64,000 bases of DNA from Limihaloglobus sulfuriphilus (GTDB lineage: Bacteria > Planctomycetota > Phycisphaerae > Sedimentisphaerales > Sedimentisphaeraceae). Under the pieces are notes generated by a model. It saw only the letters and a list, made by a program, of their open reading frames with translations, was not told the DNA's origin and made no database searches. Shown piece after piece: positions 58,073 through 64,000 of this stretch. A program made the position numbers and the translations under genes. How positions within the stretch are numbered: position 1 is the stretch's first letter; every line of letters starts with the position of its first letter. Where the stretch lies: contig NZ_CP019646.1 of NCBI RefSeq assembly GCF_001999965.1, positions 1,922,001 through 1,986,000 of the forward strand, given 5' to 3'.

Positions 58073-59440
58073 TTAAAACGGCTCAGTGATGAAAATCTGC
58101 AAAAATCTGCCGCCGCTGCCCTCAACCGCCCTGTTGAACGCGATCCTGTCACCGCTATTTGACCATATCGGGCTTGAGGCCGGCTTTTCGGCGGGATTTG
58201 TAACCCTGAATGTCCGCATACCGGATATTTCGGTCACATAGACGCAGCCTTCACAGATATAACATATCCTGCCGCCGTCACTGCTGATGCTCGGCGTGCT
58301 CATAACGTCCGTGGCCTGCGAAGTAACCTGAACTATAGGGCCGCCAAGAGACAAGACATAATAAATCTGGTTTATGCCGTTATCGTCACGGGCAAGAAAG
58401 AAAATCTTATCCCCTTTGGGGCTGGTTCTGAGCCAGAAACGCGGATCAACAGTCAACCCCGGGTATTTCCTGTCCGCTGTGTATGTCAATCTTCGCCACT
58501 TCGTGCCAAGCGGCGGCGAGGGCATCTTGTTTTCAGTGCCTTCCAGAGGATGTGCAGAGGAATCGGCCTGTATATCATCGGGAATATCAACAATGAAAAT
58601 TTCCGGAACTTCACGCCCGGTATTATCGACAACCTTGCCTTTGAAGGCTACCGCCCTTTGGGTCTTTCCGTTTTTGTCAGTGTATCCTTCATAGCCGACC
58701 CAGCAGTTCTCATACGCCCTGGATATCTCATCAGAACCCGGTTCGGGATCGGGCACAACCTCAACGAGCTGCACAGAAAACCACTCACCGTCAAAATTCT
58801 CACCGGCACTGTCTTCATCTACATCTACCGGCTTTATATTCGCGGAGACGCCTATCGTTCTAAGGTCAAGCGTCCTGCCGGTCTTCTTTTCAAGCTCCGC
58901 CATTATCATATCATTATAAGTAAACGCTACCCATTCGCCGTCATGGCTCCATTCGTGGCAGTGAGTGCCGCCCCTGAGAGCTCCGGGCGTAAACGGTGAG
59001 GTAACATCACGCGCATCAATAAAAACCGGCCGGTTATAGTCCGGCTCTCTGATAACCGCTGCGCTTCGCCGCCAGAATTCGTATTTCTGGTCAGGTCCGA
59101 AATTACGCGGCCCGTGAATAAATACAACCTTGTCCTGCGTGGGGCAATAGCTGGGCGTGCCGCAGCCGGGGCCGTATTCGGTCTGGTTATCTATCTTGTA
59201 AAGCGTGACAATCTCGCCGGTTTTTGTGCTGACCTTCTCTATCAAATCATTGAGATGATTAGGCCCGCACGCGTAAACAATCCATTCATCATCACCCGAC
59301 CATGCGTCAAATATTCCAAGCCCATGACTCTTTGAATCCGCCGTAAGCTGTTTTATTTTTACATCAGTATCCGCACATATTCCCTTAACAGTAAAAACCG
59401 TCAGGGTTAAAGCTAAACATAATATAAATATCTTTTTCAT
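58073..59440 (-). CDS. Secreted DUF3748/TolB-like beta-propeller protein
   Basis: The 455-residue product has a signal peptide and a propeller-type body. GGTHCHEWSHDGEWVAFTYND near the middle is the block I associate with DUF3748 (the YidR-like family) and with TolB-like repeats; other repeats such as SISSDGGRICY and WSNSGDRIAF fit the same fold. No activity has been established for the family as far as I know. In this operon it may bind or process a glycan or act as a scaffold. The ATG overlaps the stop of the sialidase-fold gene upstream by one base, so the two are translationally coupled. Confidence 0.72.
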   Translation of the reverse strand: MKKIFILCLALTLTVFTVKGICADTDVKIKQLTADSKSHGLGIFDAWSGDDEWIVYACGPNHLNDLIEKVSTKTGEIVTLYKIDNQTEYGPGCGTPSYCPTQDKVVFIHGPRNFGPDQKYEFWRRSAAVIREPDYNRPVFIDARDVTSPFTPGALRGGTHCHEWSHDGEWVAFTYNDMIMAELEKKTGRTLDLRTIGVSANIKPVDVDEDSAGENFDGEWFSVQLVEVVPDPEPGSDEISRAYENCWVGYEGYTDKNGKTQRAVAFKGKVVDNTGREVPEIFIVDIPDDIQADSSAHPLEGTENKMPSPPLGTKWRRLTYTADRKYPGLTVDPRFWLRTSPKGDKIFFLARDDNGINQIYYVLSLGGPIVQVTSQATDVMSTPSISSDGGRICYICEGCVYVTEISGMRTFRVTNPAEKPASSPIWSNSGDRIAFNRAVEGSGGRFLQIFITEPF

Positions 59441-60768
59441 TAGTACACCAGCTTCCTGAAATCTTTAACTGTATGAAGCGTTATTATATTGCCGTCGTGA
59501 GCCGTTTTCGCCTGCAAATCGCCCGAACGGCTCAGTATCAGCAAATCATCACGATAGATTAACATGCTTGCGTAATGCCTTGCTGACCGCTCCGAGGGGC
59601 CGATAGAAACAATGCCGGCAAAACACCAGTCAACCATGTTTTTGGAGAAATGCAGGGCAAGCCTGCTGCGCTGGTTATAAGCCAGGCTGTGCCTGTCCGG
59701 GCCCAGCAGCTCCGGGCGGGTCATACTGTCAGTCGATTGAGAGTTTACAAGCCAGTAGAGCTTTGTCTGCTTGTCATATACCACGTGAAACCGCAGATGG
59801 CCGCCCGGGAACGGTACAAACGCCATCTTTTTACCCGAAGGTGCCTTCTCAAGCATTGTCTTTATTGAACCGTCTTCCTGTTCTACCGCTTTGGCAAGGC
59901 AGGCGATATTTGTAACCCCTGTGTGGCAGCGGAGCCAGATATGGAACGTCCTGCCGGAGGGGTCGTACCAGTAGTGGTCTGGGTCGAGTATCTGCACGAC
60001 ATTAGCCTCTAACCAGCCGCTTGCGTGAAAGGTGCGTTTTGGGGCTACTTCATTTTTGCCTGGATAAAACTGATCGTAGAACGGAATTCCGAACCATTCA
60101 AGCTCACGGTCATCAATTGCCTCGCAAAACGTCAGCTCCGAGGCGTGAGTCCAGCTCTCCGGCTCGGTTAAATCATCATGAACATTGGCCCTTAGAAGCA
60201 CAGGAGCAAGCTCACTGACATACCAGCCCTTGTGTACCTTGCGTGTTCGCTTCTCCAGAACGCAATATACAAAATCGCCTTTGTGCCATACATTCGTAGC
60301 TGATGCGTGCCAGTTCTGACCGCTTGTCAAAAGAACCGGCTCAGTCCATGTATTGCCCCAGTCATCAGAACGAATAATCTTAAGATCCTTACCGTTGTGA
60401 TGACCAAGAATATAGAGACTCTTGCCTGCAACTAAAGGCCGGGCATGTACTATCGGGAAATTTGTTCTGTACTGCCAGCTCTTGCCGTGGTCATCGGAAG
60501 TGTAAGCGAAGCCTTTGCCGCTGCCTGCCTGCGCATCTTTGACCGCGGCGGCGGCTTTACTGCCTCCAAGCTCAAAGGTTGCAGCGATTCTGCCGTTTGG
60601 GCATACCGCCAGAGCCGGCGTGTAAGCACAGACATTCTGCGGATCATCGGAGCGGTAGAGCTCAATATAATCATCAGCCAAAGGCCTTACCGCACGAACA
60701 TCATCTGCCGCCATGAGCGGAGACAAAATAAGCAGGCAAACACAAATAATAATTCTATTTTCAGGCAT
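59440..60768 (-). CDS. Secreted sialidase-fold (BNR) protein
   Basis: I chose ATG 60768 (442 residues), where AGGGA provides a ribosome site and a signal peptide follows directly; a longer frame to 60921 adds low-quality sequence that overlaps the UroD gene. The body has sialidase-type repeats, for example YTSDDHGKSWQY and IRSDDWGNTWTE. The FIHIWLRCH-like stretch (here RTFHIWLRCHTG) and NQRSRLALHFSK are further propeller strands. It is often annotated as an exo-sialidase or a glycosyl hydrolase of unknown family; I cannot fix the reaction. It is coupled to the DUF3748 gene by a one-base overlap. Confidence 0.7.
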   Translation of the reverse strand: MPENRIIICVCLLILSPLMAADDVRAVRPLADDYIELYRSDDPQNVCAYTPALAVCPNGRIAATFELGGSKAAAAVKDAQAGSGKGFAYTSDDHGKSWQYRTNFPIVHARPLVAGKSLYILGHHNGKDLKIIRSDDWGNTWTEPVLLTSGQNWHASATNVWHKGDFVYCVLEKRTRKVHKGWYVSELAPVLLRANVHDDLTEPESWTHASELTFCEAIDDRELEWFGIPFYDQFYPGKNEVAPKRTFHASGWLEANVVQILDPDHYWYDPSGRTFHIWLRCHTGVTNIACLAKAVEQEDGSIKTMLEKAPSGKKMAFVPFPGGHLRFHVVYDKQTKLYWLVNSQSTDSMTRPELLGPDRHSLAYNQRSRLALHFSKNMVDWCFAGIVSIGPSERSARHYASMLIYRDDLLILSRSGDLQAKTAHDGNIITLHTVKDFRKLVY

Positions 60769-60799
60769 AATATCCCTCATAAGTCCAAATATAGTTCCT

Positions 60800-61924
60800 C
60801 TAATATCTTCCGTAATCGGCAGCCGTCTCGACCATAGCCCTGATATTTTCATCGGGAGTATCGCGCCCGCACTGATCGCCGGTGGAGAGTATAAAGCCCC
60901 CGCCTCTGCCGGCATCGTCAATCACCTTTTTACATTCCCGTACAACATCGGCGACAGTCCCTCTGAGCATCACTTCGGTTGTATGCAGATTGCCCTTTAA
61001 AATTATTTTATCGCCGTAGAGTTCCTTGAGCTCTTTAATATTGCAGTCACCCATCGGGGGAATCTCCAATGGGTCAATAACTGTAAGGTCTGTTTCCTCC
61101 GCGGCTATTTTGACCAGCTCTTTTTCCGGCCCGCAGGAATGCACATGCGTTGGTATATTCAGCTCTTTTGCCAGCTTAGTGGTTTCTTTTAATACCGGCA
61201 ATACAAGTTCCCTGAAAATATCGGGTGTCTGCATAACCAGCGTCCCCGATGCCCCGCAGAAGAGAAAGTCCGGTTTCTCGTCGAGACCTTTGATAATTTC
61301 CATGCGGTTTCTGACCCGCTCGAGCATCTTCTCGGCTTCGGCATAGAAAGGAGCGGGGTTGTCATAAAAGCTGTAAACGTCATCCTCTGTGCTGATAAGA
61401 CAGGTCTTCATGCCGGAGGGCATTCCGATTATCCCGTTATCGCCCATTTCTTTCTTTATATGGTTCCAGAGCTCCAGGCCCTCGGGCCATTGTTTGACAC
61501 CTTCAATCGGCTCCCATTTCTTAGGAATCGGCGGCAGCCCCATATTGGACGGCTTGACAAACTCAGCGGGCGGCTTATCAGCTGTATGGACATCAACATA
61601 CGGCGCCCATTTCTGCTCATCAAACATGTATTTCTGTGTAACAAAGCCGCCGTCATCAAACCTCTTGACAATTCTGTTCTCCCAGCGGGGAAGGTCGTTG
61701 AACATATTGCCGAAGGTGTACATTTCAAAACCGCCGTCGATGCCGAAATACTTCACCGCGTCGATATAAGCCTTCCACAGCGGCGGATCCTGATACACAT
61801 AGATATCCCAGTACGGTTTGCCGGTCAACCTGGCGGGAACCATATTAGATATATCAGGACAGACCGGAACATGGTCGGGTACTCCCCCGTCAAGAACGCT
61901 CAGCAGTCTTTGTCTTGAATTCAC
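60800..61924 (-). CDS. UroD-superfamily methyltransferase-like protein with complete HxC...C motif
   Basis: The 374-residue single-barrel protein has H262-S-C264-G and C352 in GDQCG, which together give the full zinc site of MtaA/MtbA/CmuA methyltransferases; this is the only stand-alone UroD protein of the window with all three ligands. In known enzymes zinc activates a thiol to accept the methyl group from a corrinoid protein, but no corrinoid-binding protein is seen nearby. It lies 31 bases upstream of the sialidase-fold gene and 6 bases after the GH130 gene. Substrate unknown; cytoplasmic. Confidence 0.78.
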   Translation of the reverse strand: MNSRQRLLSVLDGGVPDHVPVCPDISNMVPARLTGKPYWDIYVYQDPPLWKAYIDAVKYFGIDGGFEMYTFGNMFNDLPRWENRIVKRFDDGGFVTQKYMFDEQKWAPYVDVHTADKPPAEFVKPSNMGLPPIPKKWEPIEGVKQWPEGLELWNHIKKEMGDNGIIGMPSGMKTCLISTEDDVYSFYDNPAPFYAEAEKMLERVRNRMEIIKGLDEKPDFLFCGASGTLVMQTPDIFRELVLPVLKETTKLAKELNIPTHVHSCGPEKELVKIAAEETDLTVIDPLEIPPMGDCNIKELKELYGDKIILKGNLHTTEVMLRGTVADVVRECKKVIDDAGRGGGFILSTGDQCGRDTPDENIRAMVETAADYGRY

Positions 61925-61930
61925 TTTTGG

Positions 61931-62992
61931 CTAAGCCCCCTTTACTGATTCAAGATTATCCATGATATCTTTCAATTCCACTTCTGCATAAGCAACATAG
62001 GTATCGGCAGCACCATAGTATATCTTTACCAGAGAGTCTTCTGTCAGTACGCCGCAGTTGAACACCACATTGCCGAAAAAGCCGTTTACCTCGTAATCTT
62101 CTTCCGGGGCGAGAATTGGGTCTATGGAGCGGGAAATAATTTTCCACGGCTCATTCTTGTCCAGCAGAACAGCGCCCAGGCAGTAGCGGTCATCTTTTGT
62201 CGCTCCGTGGTAAATCTCCAGCCAGCCGCGATCCGTGAGGAAAGGAACCGCGCTGCAGCCAACCCTGCCGTCGTCCCAGTAGCCTTCTCTTGAGGACATC
62301 AGATATCTGTGGTTGCCCCAGCAGACTAAATCCGGGGATTCTGAAATCCATACGTCCTTGAATTTATATTCTTCTGATATAGGCCTGTTGAGGGCATAAT
62401 ATTTGCCGTTGATCTTTTCGGGGAATATTGCCACGTCCTTATTGTCCGGCGTAAATATAACACCGTGGCGTGTAAAACTCTTCCAGTCTTTGGTTGACGC
62501 GAGGCATGTTGTCACACCGCCGATTGTAGAGCAGGCGCTGTAATTTATATACCATGTATCTCCAATCAGTGTTATCCTCGGGTCTTCTATGCCGTACATC
62601 TCGTAAACGTTCGAGGCCTGCATCGCGGGTTTTTCATCGATTTCAAAATTTATACCGTCTTTACTCCTGGCGATGCGGAAATGCGAGATAGAAGTAAGAT
62701 ACTGCCTTCCGGGGGTCTGTATCCGCCTGCTGTCTGAGAAATCACAGGACGGGTCGTTTTTATTAAAGGCCTTTACAACCAGCTCGCCCGCCTCGTGGTC
62801 AAAATACGGGACCTTTATTATCTGCGGGTCATTCGATAAAACGTCTTCAGCAACCCTCAAAAGCAGCAGAACTTCATCGCCAATTCGTATTACACCGGTG
62901 TTGAAAACACATACAACTTTAAAATCCGGCCGCGAAGGCTTGACGTCTTGAGGTGTTATTATAGGGTTGGAGGGACAGCGTTTAACTTTCAT
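61931..62992 (-). CDS. GH130-family glycoside phosphorylase or hydrolase
   Basis: The 353-residue product is a five-bladed propeller of family GH130. GIEDPRI carries the conserved Asp of the active site, and NTGVIRIGDEVLLLLR plus GRVGCSAVP and WLEIYHGA are family blocks. GH130 enzymes mostly cleave or phosphorolyse beta-mannosides, so mannose in the target glycan is possible. No signal peptide is visible, in keeping with a cytoplasmic phosphorylase acting on imported oligosaccharide. It is tightly coupled to the UroD gene (6 bases) and lies 33 bases after the sulfatase at the right edge. Phosphorylase and hydrolase activities cannot be told apart from sequence here. Confidence 0.85.
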   Translation of the reverse strand: MKVKRCPSNPIITPQDVKPSRPDFKVVCVFNTGVIRIGDEVLLLLRVAEDVLSNDPQIIKVPYFDHEAGELVVKAFNKNDPSCDFSDSRRIQTPGRQYLTSISHFRIARSKDGINFEIDEKPAMQASNVYEMYGIEDPRITLIGDTWYINYSACSTIGGVTTCLASTKDWKSFTRHGVIFTPDNKDVAIFPEKINGKYYALNRPISEEYKFKDVWISESPDLVCWGNHRYLMSSREGYWDDGRVGCSAVPFLTDRGWLEIYHGATKDDRYCLGAVLLDKNEPWKIISRSIDPILAPEEDYEVNGFFGNVVFNCGVLTEDSLVKIYYGAADTYVAYAEVELKDIMDNLESVKGA

Positions 62993-63025
62993 AGGTTCTC
63001 CGGTAAATTATAAATCTAAGAATTA

Positions 63026-64000
63026 TCAATCCATTAAATGCAGATCAGGGTCATCTATCTTCTGCATATATTCACGCATTAGGCTGTTTAAAGCCTCTCT
63101 ATGTTTGATTACCTGCGACTCTGAAACGTCAATGAGGTTATGCCGCTCCGAGGGATCCTCGACAAGATAGTAAAGCTCATCAGGAACAGTTTTCCGCATG
63201 TCGCGAACAAGTTTCCATTGCGGCGTACGCATCATTCTCAGGCTCGCTCCGGTCTGGTTCCAGTCCCAGAAGCGGTACTGGGCAAAAAGCTGCTCGTCCC
63301 ATCGGTTCTGTGAGCCGTCAAACAGGCCGGAAAAATCCCTGCCGCGTATGCCGTACTGCTCAAAACCGTCTAAACCCGCCGCACGGCAGAGGGTGGGAAA
63401 CCAGTCCATGCTTGAAACAACATGTTTTAGATTAGAACCGGCTTTTGTCCTACCCGGCCAGCGGACTATCGCCGGCAGCCGCAGCGAGTTATCGTAGATA
63501 TTCGGGCGGTAGCCGTCATGGTTATTCGTCAAAATCCACCAGCCGTTGCCCTTGTGCCAGATTCCGTTATGGCCGAGATTGTAGCCGTTATCCGAGGTGT
63601 AAACTATTATCGTATTGTCACTTAAACCCTCTGAATCGAGCTTGTCGAGCAGTCTGCCTACATTACGGTCGATGCTGTGAACCGCCGCGAGATATTCCCG
63701 AAGCATCCGCTTGACTCTGGGGATATTCAGATTCGGATAGTCTGCGTGCGGCACAACAGGGTCCAGATCTTTGAACAGATCCCAGTCCTGCGGCGACAGC
63801 GGATGCCATGTCCTGTCACCGTCTTCGGTTGTAACTCCCTGGTTGGCGTGCGGCGCCCAGTAATGCAGAGACACGAGAAACGGCTCTGACTTGTTTCTGT
63901 CAACAAAATCCAAAGCATAATCAGTGATGATATCCGGAGTATAGCCCTCAACCTTCTGGTCGCGGCCGTCGATTTCGACAACCGGATCTTTTGAGATGCC
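63026..64000 (-). CDS. Sulfatase (S1 family), 5' end outside the window
   Basis: The 324 codons seen are the C-terminal part of a family S1 sulfatase; the reading frame stays open to the last base of the window, so the signal and the formylglycine site lie beyond 64000. Recognised blocks are the middle-domain FLVSLHYWAPH, TSDNGYNLG with its metal-binding residues, HKGNGWW and the C-terminal WKLVRD. The apparent TTG start at 63913 is not real, since homologous sequence continues upstream. It is the furthest upstream visible gene of the operon ending at 52616. Confidence 0.88.
   Translation of the reverse strand, partial: GISKDPVVEIDGRDQKVEGYTPDIITDYALDFVDRNKSEPFLVSLHYWAPHANQGVTTEDGDRTWHPLSPQDWDLFKDLDPVVPHADYPNLNIPRVKRMLREYLAAVHSIDRNVGRLLDKLDSEGLSDNTIIVYTSDNGYNLGHNGIWHKGNGWWILTNNHDGYRPNIYDNSLRLPAIVRWPGRTKAGSNLKHVVSSMDWFPTLCRAAGLDGFEQYGIRGRDFSGLFDGSQNRWDEQLFAQYRFWDWNQTGASLRMMRTPQWKLVRDMRKTVPDELYYLVEDPSERHNLIDVSESQVIKHREALNSLMREYMQKIDDPDLHLMD

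Noticed and set aside
59440-60921. The longer start at 60921 for the secreted sialidase-fold protein
   Set aside because: It overlaps the UroD gene, lacks a signal peptide at its N-terminus, and an ATG at 60768 has both a ribosome site and a following signal peptide.

Overview
The window looks like a stretch of chromosome from an anaerobic, polysaccharide-degrading member of the Planctomycetota, most likely class Phycisphaerae near Sedimentisphaerales. This is inferred from the gene mix: Tat-exported sulfatases, GH123/DUF4091 proteins, LamG plus single-dockerin proteins, a prepilin-like secreted protein, many UroD-family proteins, Na+/solute symporters and no SusC/SusD pair. GC content looks moderate by eye. 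No ribosomal RNA or universal marker is present, so the assignment is tentative.

Layout. (1) 1-6314, mostly + strand: the RNase P RNA (487-846), dapF, a lipoprotein zinc-peptidase-like gene, a small membrane-anchored protein, and a pair made of a MtaA/UroD-type methyltransferase fused to two thioredoxin-like CxxC modules and a CobW-type G3E GTPase. (2) 6362-30138, all - strand: a tightly packed carbohydrate cluster with four GH123-like proteins, two UroD-family proteins, a broken GH116 gene, a sulfatase, an SSS symporter, a sialidase-fold protein, a pseudopilin-like protein and two LamG-dockerin proteins. It is followed by an AraC regulator (30139-31134), which is divergent from a DUF5107-TPR gene (31243-33258). 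(3) 33286-36224, a short housekeeping island: a bidirectional terminator, glutamate dehydrogenase with a divergent LysR regulator, and tatA. (4) 36224-50914, - strand: three related putative TIM-barrel glycosidases (one apparently circularly permuted), a UroD protein, two sulfatases, an MFS transporter, a sialidase-LamG protein and a GntR-type regulator. (5) 51213-64000: an SGNH esterase on the + strand, then a - strand operon with an SSS symporter, a second SGNH esterase, three sulfatases (the last cut by the window edge), a DUF3748 propeller, a sialidase-fold protein, a UroD protein and a GH130 enzyme.

How they could work together (inference). Sulfatases and esterases would strip sulfate and acyl groups from a complex, probably sulfated and possibly N-acetylhexosamine-containing glycan. 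GH123, GH116, GH130 and the new TIM-barrel proteins would cut it. The symporters and the MFS protein would import the products, and the AraC and GntR proteins would sense them. The four stand-alone UroD-family proteins each lie next to a glycosidase-like gene. They keep an HxCG metal motif, so they may be methyltransferases tied to glycan use rather than heme enzymes. No corrinoid-binding protein and no sulfatase maturase is seen in the window.

The most unusual features are the apparent circular permutation in the 39162-41570 protein, the repeated UroD/glycosidase pairing, the UroD-thioredoxin fusion beside a GTPase, and a GH116 gene broken by what looks like an out-of-frame deletion.
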